A stretch of 64,000 nucleotides of DNA from CALIZF01 sp046292445 (GCA_046292445.1 JBKBQT010000014.1:1-64000); one strand, 5' to 3'. Counted from the first letter of the stretch, positions 43,913-54,095 are shown. Notes: a model not told the origin generated them from the sequence alone. Translations and numbers: made by a program.

Positions 43913-45229
43913 TCAGCGCGGGATCAGCGCCTGGGCGCGCGCCTGCGCCTCGGCGAGGATCTTTGCCGGATCGCCCTCCCCGAAAACTGCCTGTTCGGCC
44001 GCGTTCATCATCGTGGCGAGGATCTGGCGGTAGTTCGGCCCCGGCAGCGGCACCCACGGGGTGAGCACCGATAGCTGCGCGATGTTGGGCGCGACGATGG
44101 GATTCTCGCGCAGCCAGGGGGCGAGGAATTCCTCGCTCTCGATCGCGTTCGGGCGCAGCGGGACATAGCCGATCCTCGACGTGATGACCGTATAGGCATA
44201 GTCCGACGTCAGATGCCGCATCAGCTCCCACGCCGCGCGCTGGCGGGCCGGGTCGCGCGCCATGATGACCAGCGCCGAGCCCGAGTTGGTGGGCGTCGCC
44301 GGCTTGCCGGCAAAGGTCGGCATCGGGGCGGCGCGCAGGTCGAAGTTGCCCTTGGCGCCGCGCATCAGGGCACCCTGCACCGCGCTCGTCTGCAGATACA
44401 TCCCCGCCTTGCCCGAGGACATCGCCTCGATCGCGCCGGCCACCGGCAGGTTCGGCATCGCCCCGCTCTGCGCCATGGCGCGCAGCGTCAGGATCGCCTC
44501 CACGGCCTCGGGCTCGCCGAACATCATCCGCTTGCGGTCATCCGACATCACCCGCCCGCCGTTCGAGCGGATGAAGCCCTGGAACAGCCAGTCATAGGCC
44601 GAGGGCCCGAAGATGCCGGTCGCCAGCCCGACATTGCCCGTCGCGGCGATCGCATCGGCGGCCGCCGCCACCTCGGCCCAGGTCAGGGGCGGGGCGTCCG
44701 GGTCGAGACCCGCGGCGCGGAACAGATCGGCGTTGTAGAACAGCACCGGCGTGGAAAAGACATAGGCGAGGCCGTAGGTCTTGCCGCCGAGGCGGCCGAG
44801 TTCGACACCGTTCGGGAACATCCCGCCCAGATGCGCGGTCAGTTCGTCCGCCGGCACGACATCCTCCAGCGGGGCGATGCCGAAATTCTCGACCACATAG
44901 CCGAGGTCGGCGAAGATCACCTGCGCCAGATCGGGCCCGTTGCCGGCAATCACATCGGCCTGGATGCGGGCCATCACCTCGGCGGCCGGGGTCGGCACGG
45001 GCTCGATGGTGATATGCGGATGGCTCTGGGCGAAGGCGCCAAGCATCTCTTCGGTGCCTTCCTTGCCGATTCCGGCCGAGGCGAGGTTGTAGTTGTAGAA
45101 CCGGATCGTCACCGGCGCGTCCGAGGCGGGTGCGGCGGTCTGCGCGGCGGCAAAGGGCGCCGGCAGCATGGCCGCCGACAGCATGAGGGCAGTCAACGCG
45201 CGGCGGGTCAGGGGCATGGTGCGGGGCAT
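43913..45229 (-). CDS. Ugp-type ABC substrate-binding protein, cluster 1
   Basis: A 438-residue periplasmic binding protein of the family-1 extracellular solute-binding class. The N-terminal signal is MPLTRRALTALMLSAAMLPA, then FAAAQTAAPA. The mature start TIRFYNYNLASAGIGKEGTE is shared with the cluster 2 protein. It also has YGLAYVFSTPVLFYNADLFR and a C-terminal LPGPNYRQILATMMNAAEQA. An alternative ATG at 45265 overlaps the phosphoesterase stop (ATGA) and would lengthen the n-region by 12 residues; I chose the later Met for a normal signal peptide. Ligand unknown. Confidence 0.9.
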   Translation of the reverse strand: MPRTMPLTRRALTALMLSAAMLPAPFAAAQTAAPASDAPVTIRFYNYNLASAGIGKEGTEEMLGAFAQSHPHITIEPVPTPAAEVMARIQADVIAGNGPDLAQVIFADLGYVVENFGIAPLEDVVPADELTAHLGGMFPNGVELGRLGGKTYGLAYVFSTPVLFYNADLFRAAGLDPDAPPLTWAEVAAAADAIAATGNVGLATGIFGPSAYDWLFQGFIRSNGGRVMSDDRKRMMFGEPEAVEAILTLRAMAQSGAMPNLPVAGAIEAMSSGKAGMYLQTSAVQGALMRGAKGNFDLRAAPMPTFAGKPATPTNSGSALVIMARDPARQRAAWELMRHLTSDYAYTVITSRIGYVPLRPNAIESEEFLAPWLRENPIVAPNIAQLSVLTPWVPLPGPNYRQILATMMNAAEQAVFGEGDPAKILAEAQARAQALIPR

Positions 45230-45261
45230 GGGCGTCTCTGCGTTTGAGGGTTCGGGCGCGG

Positions 45262-46107
45262 TCATTCGGCGGCGGCCATCGCGGCCTCGTAGGCCGCAAG
45301 CTGTTCCAGCGTGACGATGCGCAGCTCGGCGCGGTCCGAGGGCAGCGGGGCGCAGGTCACGGTCAGCCCGCTGGCCCGCAGCGTGCAGACCGACAGCGAC
45401 GCGCCGCGCACCGCCCGGATGCCGGGGCCGGCGTAGAGCGGGTCGAGCGCATTGTGCAGGCCCATGCCGACCACGACCGGGATGCCGTGCCAGTGGGTGA
45501 AGCGGTCCATGTGGATATGGCCCGAAAAGATCCCCTGCACGCCGCGGCCGGGCAGCATCGCCGCCAGCCGGTCGGTCGCGGCAAAGCTCAGCCCCTCCCA
45601 TTCCCATTCCGCCGCCCGGTCGAGCGCGGGGGCATGGTGGATCACCAGAAGCTTGGGCAGATCCGCATGGCGGCCCAGCGCGGCGTCGAGAAAATCGAAC
45701 TGCGCCGCGTCCAGATCGCCGCCGATCCGGCCCTTGCGGCTGGTGTCGAGCGTGATGATATGCACGCCCGCCATCACCGCCTCGTGATCGAGCGGCGCCT
45801 CGGGATCGGCCGCATCGCCCCCGAACACCGCCCGGAATCCGGCCCGGCTGTCATGGTTGCCGAGCGCCCAGATCACCGGCACTCCGAAACCGTCCATCAG
45901 GCCGTGGAGCGTGCGGAACGACGCCGCATCGCCCCGGTTCGTCAGATCGCCCGAGGCGATGACGAAGGCCGGCGCAGGGTCCATCGCCTCGATCAGCCCG
46001 CGCACGCAGCGCAGCGTTTCGGTGGTGTCGGACGCAAGGCCGGGATCGGCCGGCTCGGGCGCGCTGACATGCAGGTCGGTGATATGAACGAAACGGATGG
46101 CGGACAT
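45262..46107 (-). CDS. Calcineurin-type metallophosphoesterase, cluster 1
   Basis: A 281-residue metallophosphoesterase of the CpdA/GpdQ-like group. All five metal-binding motifs are present: DLH (D11, H13), GDLTN (D54), GNHD (N84, H85), HH (157-158) and GHIH (197-199). There is no signal peptide, so it is cytoplasmic. Family members cleave phosphodiesters such as cyclic nucleotides or glycerophosphodiesters. It is the first gene of the leftward operon with the binding protein and two permeases, and therefore probably acts on the imported compound. About half identical by eye to 51414-52238. Confidence 0.92.
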   Translation of the reverse strand: MSAIRFVHITDLHVSAPEPADPGLASDTTETLRCVRGLIEAMDPAPAFVIASGDLTNRGDAASFRTLHGLMDGFGVPVIWALGNHDSRAGFRAVFGGDAADPEAPLDHEAVMAGVHIITLDTSRKGRIGGDLDAAQFDFLDAALGRHADLPKLLVIHHAPALDRAAEWEWEGLSFAATDRLAAMLPGRGVQGIFSGHIHMDRFTHWHGIPVVVGMGLHNALDPLYAGPGIRAVRGASLSVCTLRASGLTVTCAPLPSDRAELRIVTLEQLAAYEAAMAAAE

Positions 46108-46150
46108 GGGTCGGTCTCCCTCGGATGTTGGGCGCGAGCCTGCGCGCCGG

Positions 46151-46211
46151 GCGCGACAGGTTTGCGACGGCTCTGGGTCGGCGATACAGGGCCGTCGCCG
46201 ATCTGTCGCGC
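46151..46211. promoter_or_regulatory. 61-bp imperfect palindrome between divergent transporter genes
   Basis: Centred on 46181. Outer arms are GCGCGACAG (46151-46159) and CTGTCGCGC (46203-46211); inner arms are GCGACGGC (46164-46171) and GCCGTCGC (46191-46198). Counting all positions, 24 of 30 pairs are complementary. It lies in the 143-bp spacer between the phosphoesterase and ATPase genes and is a candidate operator for both. Confidence 0.7.
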
Positions 46212-46250
46212 AGGTGCGGCACCCTCGGTGTGTCTTGACGGAGCATCGGC

Positions 46251-47354
<1,104 letters not shown>

Positions 47355-47363
47355 TCGGCCGCG

Positions 47364-48113
47364 TCATCCGGCCGGGCCAAGCCGCTGCGCCGCCCGGTCC
47401 ATCGCCGCGCCATCCAGCCCCGCCGCTGCAAGGTAGCCCCGCGCACCGCCATGCCCTGCGTCGAGATGGTCGAGCGTCGCCGCCATCGCCTCGGCCGGCG
47501 ACGACAGCATCACGCCCAGCATCTGCGGATCGGCGCCCGCCGCAAGCGCCCGGACACGCAGGCTGTCGATCAGCGCCGCGCCGTCGGTCGCGGTTCGGGC
47601 ATAATCAGCCGCGATGGCATCGCGCGGCACCCCGGCCAGCACCAGCAAGAGCGCCGCGATCAGGCCGGTGCGATCCTTGCCGGCGGTGCAGTGGAACAGC
47701 ACGATCCCCGGCCCGGCATCGGCGACCGCCGCGATCGCGGCGGCAAAGCGGGGCGCGGCGGCATCGAGCGCCGCGCCATAGCGGCGGTCGAGCGTGAAGG
47801 CGGCATCGCCCGCCATCATCTGCACGAGCGGCGCCAGATCCTCGAACAGCGGCAGGTGGATGTCCTCGATCCCGGCGGTGCCGGCGAAGGGCGAGGGCGC
47901 CTCGGCCCGCTCGGCGGCCGCGCGCAGGTCGATCACCGTGCCCAGCCCCGCCTCGATCAGCGCTGCCCGTCCCGCCGGCGCCAGCCCGCGCATGGCGCAG
48001 CCGCGCATGACGCGCCGATGCGCTGTCGCACCCCCGCCCGCCCGCGGCAACCCGCCCAGATCGCGGATGTTGTGCACCCCCGGAAGGGGCAGAAAGTCCT
48101 GCTCGAAACGCAT
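47364..48113 (-). CDS. Tyrosine-phosphatase-family protein (PF13350-like)
   Basis: A 249-residue cytoplasmic phosphatase. The catalytic P-loop is HCTAGKDRTG (Cys142, Arg148); the N-terminus GVHNIRDLGGLP and VIDLRAAAERA are typical of the LipA/MptpB-like tyrosine or phosphoinositide phosphatase family (Y_phosphatase3). Its ATG shares one base with the upstream permease stop (TGATG), so it is translated as the last gene of the cluster 2 operon. That suggests it removes phosphate from a product of the imported substrate rather than from proteins. Inference only. Confidence 0.85.
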   Translation of the reverse strand: MRFEQDFLPLPGVHNIRDLGGLPRAGGGATAHRRVMRGCAMRGLAPAGRAALIEAGLGTVIDLRAAAERAEAPSPFAGTAGIEDIHLPLFEDLAPLVQMMAGDAAFTLDRRYGAALDAAAPRFAAAIAAVADAGPGIVLFHCTAGKDRTGLIAALLLVLAGVPRDAIAADYARTATDGAALIDSLRVRALAAGADPQMLGVMLSSPAEAMAATLDHLDAGHGGARGYLAAAGLDGAAMDRAAQRLGPAG

Positions 48114-48931
48114 CACCGGATCCCCGCGCGCATGAAACTGTCGATCACCTGCCGGTGGAGTATCAGATAGACCGCAAGGATGGGCAGCGATGCGAGTGTC
48201 GCCGCGGCCATCAGCGGGCCCCACTGGTTCCCCTCCTCCGTCAGGAAGAATTGCAGGCCGATCTGGACCACCGAATTCTCCATCCGCCGGATCAGCAGCA
48301 GAGGCCAGAAATAATCGTTCCATGCCGAGATGAAAGCCAGAATCCCCAGCGCGGCGAGCGGCGCGCGCAGGTTCGGCACCACGACCTGCGCAAGGATGCG
48401 CAGCGATCCCGCCCCGTCCATCCGCGCCGCCTCGATCACCTCGCGGGGAAAGCCGCGCATCGCATTGTAGAGGATCAGCACGGCGAAGGCCGCCGCGGCA
48501 TTGGGCACCACAAGACCGGTCAGCGAATTGAGCAGCCCGAGCCTGGTTGCCAGCACATAGTTCGGGATCATCACCACCTGGAACGGCACCAGCCACGACA
48601 GCGCGATGAGGGCATGCGCGATGCCCGCGCCGCGGAACCGCCAGCGCACCAGCGCATAGGCCGCCAGCAACCCCGTCGCCACCTGCGCCAGCGCCGTCGT
48701 GCCGGCCATCAGCGCGGTGTTGCCGAGGATGCGCAGCATGGGCATCGCCCCGAGCACATAGGCGAAATTGTCCAGCGTCGGCCGCGCCGGCCAGGGCAGG
48801 GTCGAGAAGATCTCGCCCTCGCCGCGCAGGGCCGTGACGATCATCCACAGCACCGGCAGGACCGCCACGGCGCTGAACAGGATCATCGCGCCATGCGCGG
48901 CAATGCGCATCAGGGGGGCGTCACTCGTCAT
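48113..48931 (-). CDS. Ugp-type ABC permease, cluster 2 (second permease)
   Basis: A 272-residue six-segment permease, UgpE-like. The EAA loop reads EVIEAARMDGAGSLRILAQV, then VVPNLRAPLAALGILAF. It ends LILHRQVIDSFMRAGIR. Strongly similar along its length to 42146-42988. It overlaps the preceding permease by 11 bp, the same as in cluster 1, and is followed at one shared base by the phosphatase. Confidence 0.93.
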   Translation of the reverse strand: MTSDAPLMRIAAHGAMILFSAVAVLPVLWMIVTALRGEGEIFSTLPWPARPTLDNFAYVLGAMPMLRILGNTALMAGTTALAQVATGLLAAYALVRWRFRGAGIAHALIALSWLVPFQVVMIPNYVLATRLGLLNSLTGLVVPNAAAAFAVLILYNAMRGFPREVIEAARMDGAGSLRILAQVVVPNLRAPLAALGILAFISAWNDYFWPLLLIRRMENSVVQIGLQFFLTEEGNQWGPLMAAATLASLPILAVYLILHRQVIDSFMRAGIR

Positions 48932-49874
48932 AGACCGCCAGCCTCCGCATCGCCCAGAGACACAGGAGTGCGATGATCCCGAAGACCGCGAAGGTCAGCA
49001 TGCCGGCCGCCGTGCTCCACCCCGCGGCCATGGTGCGGAACCCGTATTCCCACATCACGTAATAGACGTTCGTGGTGGACCGCAGCGGGCCGCCCCCGGT
49101 CAGCGCGTTGATGTAGACAAAGGACCACTGCGCCCCGAACAGCATCGTCATCATCGTCAGCAGCAGGATGGTGGGCGACAGGAGCGGCAGGCGGATGTCG
49201 CGCAGGATCTGCCACCCGCTCGCCCCGTCCATCCGCGCCGCCTCGACATAAGCGGGGTTGATCGCGCTGTTGGCGGCGGAAAAGAGAAGCGTGGAAAACC
49301 CGATCAGCTTCCACCCCGTGATCCACACCAGCGCCCAGAGCGCGACCGCCGGATCGCCAAGGAACGCGACGCGCCCGAGGCCGAGACCGTCGAGCCAAGC
49401 GTTGACAAGGCCATGGTCGGCGTTGAGCAGCCAGCGCCAGAGGATCGCGGCGACGATCGGCGGCACGATCATGGGCACGAAGATCAGCGTGCGATAGAGG
49501 TTGCGCAGCGGCCCGCGCATGCCTTGCGTCACCAGCGCAAGCGCTAGCGGCAGCGCGACCGACAGCGGCAGAAGGCCGAGGGTGTAGAGCGCCGTGTTCC
49601 ACACCGCCGCCCGCATGTCGGGCAGCGTCATCAGGTTGCGGTAGTTGTCGAGGCCGACATAGACCGGCGTCGCCCGCGGCAGCATGTTCCACTGATAGAA
49701 CGACAGCTCGAACGCCTCGACCAGCGGGATATAGGTCCAGACCAGCAGCACGGCGAGCGCGGGGGCAAGATAGGCCCATGGCTCGGCCGCCGCCACGCGC
49801 AGGCGCGGCAGCCGCATCGCGCCGGCCTGCGCCTGTGCAGGGCTTCGGGCGGCGGGGCGGGCGGCATCGGCCAT
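48921..49874 (-). CDS. Ugp-type ABC permease, cluster 2 (first permease)
   Basis: A 317-residue UgpA-like permease: WAYLAPALAVLLVWTYIPLV, WNTALYTLGLLPLSVAL, EAA loop AYVEAARMDGASGWQILRDI and GAQWSFVYINALTGGGPLRS. It is paralogous to 42978-43910. Its ATG at 49874 lies close to the damaged sequence around the scaffold gap, so the upstream spacer cannot be trusted and the exact start should be treated with care. Confidence 0.88.
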   Translation of the reverse strand: MADAARPAARSPAQAQAGAMRLPRLRVAAAEPWAYLAPALAVLLVWTYIPLVEAFELSFYQWNMLPRATPVYVGLDNYRNLMTLPDMRAAVWNTALYTLGLLPLSVALPLALALVTQGMRGPLRNLYRTLIFVPMIVPPIVAAILWRWLLNADHGLVNAWLDGLGLGRVAFLGDPAVALWALVWITGWKLIGFSTLLFSAANSAINPAYVEAARMDGASGWQILRDIRLPLLSPTILLLTMMTMLFGAQWSFVYINALTGGGPLRSTTNVYYVMWEYGFRTMAAGWSTAAGMLTFAVFGIIALLCLWAMRRLAVYDE

Positions 49875-49894
49875 CGCGAAACTCCCGGGGGGTC

Positions 49895-50060
49895 AGGGCG
49901 GGGGGGCCCGCCGGCGGGGCCCCCCCCCCCCGCGGGGGGCCCCAGGCCGCCACCAGGGGTTGCCCGGCGCCCGCGCGGGCNNNNNNNNNNGGGGGCCTGG
50001 GCCCTTCGCCACCCCCCGGGGGGGGGGGGGGGGGGGGCCCGGCGCGGGGGGCCCCCCGCA
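49895..50060. other. Scaffold gap with low-quality flanks
   Basis: Ten Ns (49981-49990) are bordered by long G and C homopolymers (for example about 20 consecutive G bases in 50018-50037 and a run of 12 or more C near 49921), unlike anything else here. This looks like two contig ends joined. The true distance between the binding-protein and permease genes is unknown; in cluster 1 it is 2 bases. No gene is called here. Confidence 0.9.
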
Positions 50061-50069
50061 GCGGCGGCG

Positions 50070-51365
50070 TCAGTTCGCCGGCATCAGGGCTTGGCCCTGC
50101 GCCTGCGCGGCCGCGAGCACGGCGCGCGGATCGCCGGTGCCGAACACGGCCTCGGTCATCGCCTCCTTCATCATGTTCTCGACCTGACGGTAGTTCGGGC
50201 CGGGGAAGGCCATGTTGGGGGTGATCCGGTCGAGCTGTTCGAGGTTCACGCGGAACATCGGGTTGGCCTCGATCCAGCCCTTGAGGTAGCGGTCATCCTC
50301 CAGCGTGCCGAGGCGCAGCGGCAGATAGCCGATCTTGGAGGTGATGACGGTATAGGCCTCGTCCGAGGTCAGGAACTTCATCAACTCCCACGCGGCGCGC
50401 TGTTTCACCGGATCCTCGGAGAGCATGAAGATCGCCGAGCCCGAATTGGTCGGGGCCGTCGGCTTGTCCCCGAAGGCGGGCAGCGGGCCGAGGCCGAGCT
50501 CGAAATTGCCCTCCGCGGCGCGCATGAGGCGGTTCAGGACGGCCGAGGTGAAGAGGAACATCCCCATGTTGCCGCTCTGGAACGTGTCGAGATGGGCGCC
50601 GAGGTCGATCCGGGCATGGGCACCGGCATCGACCATGTCGCGCAGCATCGCCACCGCCTCGGCCGCCTCGGGCTCGGCGAAGGTCAGCCGGTTGCCGTCG
50701 CGCACCCGCCCGCCGTTCGACATCACGATGGCCTGGTAGACGAAGGTGCCGTCGGCCGGCCCGTAGGCGCCGGGGAAGAACCCGTGCTTGCCGGTCTTTT
50801 CCCTGATCGCCAGCGCCGCCGCCTTGACCTCGTCCCAGGTGCGCGGCGGGGTTTCGGGGTCGAGCCCGGCCTCGCGGAACAGGGTCTTGTTGATGAACAT
50901 CACCGGGGTCGAGAAGACATAGGCAAGGCCGTAGGTCTTGCCGTTCACTTCGCCAAGCGCGAGGCCCTTGGGCACGAAACCGGCGGCATGGGCAGCGAGT
51001 TCCGCGCCCGCGACATCCTCGAGCGGCTGCGCGCCGAGTTGCTCGGCGGCATAGATCAGGTCGCGGAACACAAGCTGCGCCACGTCTACCGGCTGGCCGG
51101 CGACGATATCGGCCTGCACGCGCGAGAGGATCTCGTTGGAGGGCACGCCGATGGGTTCGACCTTGACCATCGGGTTGGCGGCCTCGAAGGCGGCGATGAG
51201 CTCCAGCGTCGCCTCGCGGCCGATGCCGGCCGATGCGAGGTTGTAGTTGTAGAAGGTGATCGTGACGGGCCTCGTCACGGCCGGCGCCATCTCGGCGGTG
51301 GCAACGGGTGCGGCAAGCGCGAGGCCGAAGGCGGCAGCGGTGGACAGCAGGGTGCGGCGCAGCAT
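50070..51365 (-). CDS. Ugp-type ABC substrate-binding protein, cluster 2
   Basis: A 431-residue binding protein with signal peptide MLRRTLLSTAAAFGLALAAP. The mature N-terminus TITFYNYNLASAGIGREATL matches the cluster 1 protein closely. Further shared blocks are GKTYGLAYVFSTPVMFINKT, PTNSGSAIFMLSEDPVKQRA, YTVITSKIGYLPLR and FPGPNYRQVENMMKEAMTEA. Despite clear paralogy it differs enough to bind another ligand. AAGGA six bases before the ATG is part of a repeated leader (51381-51411). Confidence 0.92.
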   Translation of the reverse strand: MLRRTLLSTAAAFGLALAAPVATAEMAPAVTRPVTITFYNYNLASAGIGREATLELIAAFEAANPMVKVEPIGVPSNEILSRVQADIVAGQPVDVAQLVFRDLIYAAEQLGAQPLEDVAGAELAAHAAGFVPKGLALGEVNGKTYGLAYVFSTPVMFINKTLFREAGLDPETPPRTWDEVKAAALAIREKTGKHGFFPGAYGPADGTFVYQAIVMSNGGRVRDGNRLTFAEPEAAEAVAMLRDMVDAGAHARIDLGAHLDTFQSGNMGMFLFTSAVLNRLMRAAEGNFELGLGPLPAFGDKPTAPTNSGSAIFMLSEDPVKQRAAWELMKFLTSDEAYTVITSKIGYLPLRLGTLEDDRYLKGWIEANPMFRVNLEQLDRITPNMAFPGPNYRQVENMMKEAMTEAVFGTGDPRAVLAAAQAQGQALMPAN

Positions 51366-51380
51366 GGTCGGTCCTTTCGA

Positions 51381-51411
51381 GGTGGCCTTTCGGGGTGGCC
51401 TTTCGGGGTGG
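51381..51411. repeat. 13-bp tandem repeat in the binding-protein leader
   Basis: On the minus strand two perfect CCGAAAGGCCACC units and a partial third stand next to TCGAAAGGACCGACC before the ATG. The CGAAAGG ribosome-binding motif thus occurs three times at 13-base steps, the last with normal spacing to the start codon. Confidence 0.75.
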
Positions 51412-51413
51412 GG

Positions 51414-52238
51414 TCAGCGGGCGGCGGCGCGCGCGCGCAGCGCGGCCATCGGGTAACGGAACAGCTCGGCCCGGTCGGAGGGCAGCGGGATCACCGCCAT
51501 CGTCAGGCCCGATGCCCGCACGGTGCCGAGGCCGAAGGCGCCCGCGCGCAGCATCCTGAGGTTTTCGGTGTCGAGGATGTCGGTCGCGGCATGCAGCCCC
51601 GTGCCGACGATCACCGGCACGCCGTGCCAGAGCGAAAAGCGGTCGTGGTGGATATGCCCCGACAGGATCGCCAGCACCCGGTGCGGCGCAAGCGCCGCCG
51701 CCAGCCGCGCCGAGGTTTCGACCGGCAGCATCCGCCACGGGGTATCGGACGGCCGGTCGTCGAGCGCGGGCGGATGGTGGCAGACGATCAGCTTGGGCAG
51801 GCCCGCATGCCGCGCGAGCGCGGCGGCGAGCCAGCCGAGTTGCCCGTCATCCAGATCGCCGCCGATCTCGCCCGGAAGCGTGCTGTCGAGCGCGATCACA
51901 TGCACGCCCGCGATCGCCGCGTCATGGTCGAGCGGCGCATCGCCCGGCGCATCCAGCATGCCCGCGCGAAACCCCGCGCGGGTGTCGTGATTGCCGAGCG
52001 CATAGACCACCGGGCAGGGCACCGCCGCCATCAGGCCGCGCAGCCGGCGATAGCTTTCCGCATCCCCCGCATTGGTCAGATCGCCCGAGGCGACGATGAA
52101 CTCGGGCGCCGGGGTGATGCGCGCGATCTCGGCCAGCGCCGCCGCGAGCGCCGCCGCGGTATCGCTGTGCAGGTGCGGGTCGTCCGGCGCGCCCAGGTGC
52201 AGATCGGTCAGATGGACGAAGCTCGTCAGGCGCTGCAT
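51414..52238 (-). CDS. Calcineurin-type metallophosphoesterase, cluster 2
   Basis: A 274-residue cytoplasmic metallophosphoesterase with intact metal motifs DLH (D12, H14), GDLTN (D53), GNHD (N83, H84), HH (154-155) and GHIH (195-197). It parallels 45262-46107, sharing GDLDxx[10 protein letters not shown] near the C-terminus and FVHxTDLH at the N-terminus. Its start overlaps the upstream ATPase gene by 13 bp, and the binding protein follows. Likely a phosphodiesterase for the imported compound. Confidence 0.92.
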   Translation of the reverse strand: MQRLTSFVHLTDLHLGAPDDPHLHSDTAAALAAALAEIARITPAPEFIVASGDLTNAGDAESYRRLRGLMAAVPCPVVYALGNHDTRAGFRAGMLDAPGDAPLDHDAAIAGVHVIALDSTLPGEIGGDLDDGQLGWLAAALARHAGLPKLIVCHHPPALDDRPSDTPWRMLPVETSARLAAALAPHRVLAILSGHIHHDRFSLWHGVPVIVGTGLHAATDILDTENLRMLRAGAFGLGTVRASGLTMAVIPLPSDRAELFRYPMAALRARAAAR

Positions 52239-53341
52239 GCGATGGCCTCGGTTCGGGTGGACAGGGGGGCGATCCGGGCGCCGGTCGCATCGTCGAAGAG
52301 GTGCAGCGCCTCGGGCGGCAGGCGCGCCGCGAAGGCGCCATCGGGCAGCGGGGCCCCCGCCGGGCGCGCCAGCGTCAGATCCAGCGTGCCCCCCGCCCAG
52401 GGCGCGCGGGCATGCAGGTGCAGCTCGGACCCGACATCCTCGATCAGGTCGGCGGCAAAGGCGGGCGCGCCCGGGCCGGCCGGCGCCGTCTCGACCGCCC
52501 CGGGACGGATGCCGAGCGTGACGGCCGTGCCCGGCGCCGCGGCCCAGACGGTGCCGGGCGCCGGCGACCAGCCCCCCGCGATCACCGCGCGGCCCTGATC
52601 GTCGATCCGCGCCGGCAGCAGGTTCATCGCCGGCGTGCCGATGAACCCGGCCACGAAGCGCGTCGCGGGCGCGTGATAGACCGCGGCCGCCGTGCCGACC
52701 TGCTCGATCCGCCCGGCCTGCATGACCACCAGCAGATCGGCCATCGTCATCGCCTCGAGCTGGTCGTGCGTGACGAAGATCGACGTTGTCCCGAGCGCGC
52801 GGTGCAGCCGCCGCAACTCCAGCCGCATCTGCACCCGCAGCTTGGCGTCGAGGTTCGAAAGCGGCTCGTCGAACAGGAACACCTTGGGCGATCGCACCAT
52901 CGCCCGCCCCATCGCCACGCGCTGGCGCTGCCCGCCCGAAAGCTGCGCCGGGCGGCGGGCGAGCAGGTCGGTCAGCCCGAGCGTCGCCGCGACCTCGGCC
53001 ACCCGCGCCGCCCGCGCCGCCCGGTCCATCCCGGCAACCCGCAAGGCATAGCCGATGTTCTCGGCCACCGTCATATGCGGGTAGAGCGCATAGTTCTGGA
53101 ACACCATCGCGCAGCCGCGCGCGCCGGGCGGCAGATGCGTGACCGGGACATCGCCGATCTCGATCCGGCCTTCGGTCACGTCCTCGAGCCCCGCGATCAT
53201 CCGCAGCAGCGTGGACTTGCCGCAGCCCGAGGGGCCGAGGATGACCACGAAGGCGCCGTCCGGGATCGCAAGGTCGATCCCCTGCACGGCGACATCGGCG
53301 CCGAAGCGTTTGGTGATGCCCGAAAGCGTGATCGCCGCCAT
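52226..53341 (-). CDS. Ugp/MalK-type ABC ATPase, cluster 2
   Basis: A 371-residue ATPase with Walker [14 protein letters not shown]-loop [18 protein letters not shown], signature [13 protein letters not shown], Walker [17 protein letters not shown]-loop VTHDQLEAM and a C-terminal TOBE-type domain. First gene of the cluster 2 operon: ATPase - phosphoesterase - binding protein - permease - permease - phosphatase. ATG 53341 was chosen because a G-rich Shine-Dalgarno stretch precedes it and the protein then begins [12 protein letters not shown]. Confidence 0.93.
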   Translation of the reverse strand: MAAITLSGITKRFGADVAVQGIDLAIPDGAFVVILGPSGCGKSTLLRMIAGLEDVTEGRIEIGDVPVTHLPPGARGCAMVFQNYALYPHMTVAENIGYALRVAGMDRAARAARVAEVAATLGLTDLLARRPAQLSGGQRQRVAMGRAMVRSPKVFLFDEPLSNLDAKLRVQMRLELRRLHRALGTTSIFVTHDQLEAMTMADLLVVMQAGRIEQVGTAAAVYHAPATRFVAGFIGTPAMNLLPARIDDQGRAVIAGGWSPAPGTVWAAAPGTAVTLGIRPGAVETAPAGPGAPAFAADLIEDVGSELHLHARAPWAGGTLDLTLARPAGAPLPDGAFAARLPPEALHLFDDATGARIAPLSTRTEAIACSA

Positions 53342-53411
53342 GATCGCCCCCCGCACATCGCCCCTGCCGGGACCAGTGCTAGGGCGAGGGCATGGCGCCC
53401 GCGTGACGCGT

Positions 53412-54095
53412 CTAGGTCGCCGTCCTGATCCGCGGCAGCGGGCGCGGATGGACGCGCGCGGGCGGCTCGGTGCGGGCGAACATCGGCGCGATGACCTCGA
53501 CCATGCGGGCGATCACCGATTCGGGATCGTCGAAATCGACCGAACCGGCCGCCAGCACCCGGGACCGGTGGCGGTTGCGGATCACCTGGCTGCGGATGCC
53601 GAGCGCTGCGTTGATCCGCCAGCCGATCTCGGCCTCGCCCAGCCAGGGCGCGGCGCGGCGCAGCACGGCGATGAAGGCGATGTGATGGCCGATGGCCTCG
53701 GTCATGCCGTGGTAAAGCTCGGGCCGGGCGGTCAGCGCATGCATCCGGTGGGCATAGTCGAACACCGGATAGGCCGAGGCGGGATCGAGGCTCCAGCGCA
53801 CCGAGGGGCCGACAAGCGCCTCGATCACGAGGTCGATCGGCGGCGGCGCGGGGCGGTGCCGGTCGACGGCCTGCTGCAGCGCGGTCAGACGCTCGGTGTT
53901 CAGCCGCCGGGCGACCCGTTCGGCGGTGGCGACCACCAGCGCCTCGAGCGAGCCGAAGTGATATCCGATGGCCGACAGCCGCACCCCCGCCTCGGCCGCG
54001 ATGGCGCGCGAGGTGACGCCGGGCGCGGCGCGTTCGCGGCAGATGACCGCCTCGGTCGCGGCGATCAGGCGCTGACGGGTATCGGCGGGTTGCAT
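53412..54095 (-). CDS. TetR-family transcriptional regulator
   Basis: A 227-residue TetR-type regulator. The helix-turn-helix spans about residues 6-55: [48 protein letters not shown]. The C-terminal part is helical, with an Arg/Pro-rich tail. It lies 72 bases after the RND pump gene and 70 bases before the cluster 2 ATPase, all on the minus strand, so it could regulate either. TetR proteins are frequent RND-pump repressors. Confidence 0.88.
   Translation of the reverse strand: MQPADTRQRLIAATEAVICRERAAPGVTSRAIAAEAGVRLSAIGYHFGSLEALVVATAERVARRLNTERLTALQQAVDRHRPAPPPIDLVIEALVGPSVRWSLDPASAYPVFDYAHRMHALTARPELYHGMTEAIGHHIAFIAVLRRAAPWLGEAEIGWRINAALGIRSQVIRNRHRSRVLAAGSVDFDDPESVIARMVEVIAPMFARTEPPARVHPRPLPRIRTAT

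Noticed and set aside
46108..46250. PhoB box in the cluster 1 promoter region
   Set aside because: CTGTC and GACAG occur as parts of the large palindrome, but there is no pair of CTGTCAT-like direct repeats at 11-bp spacing.
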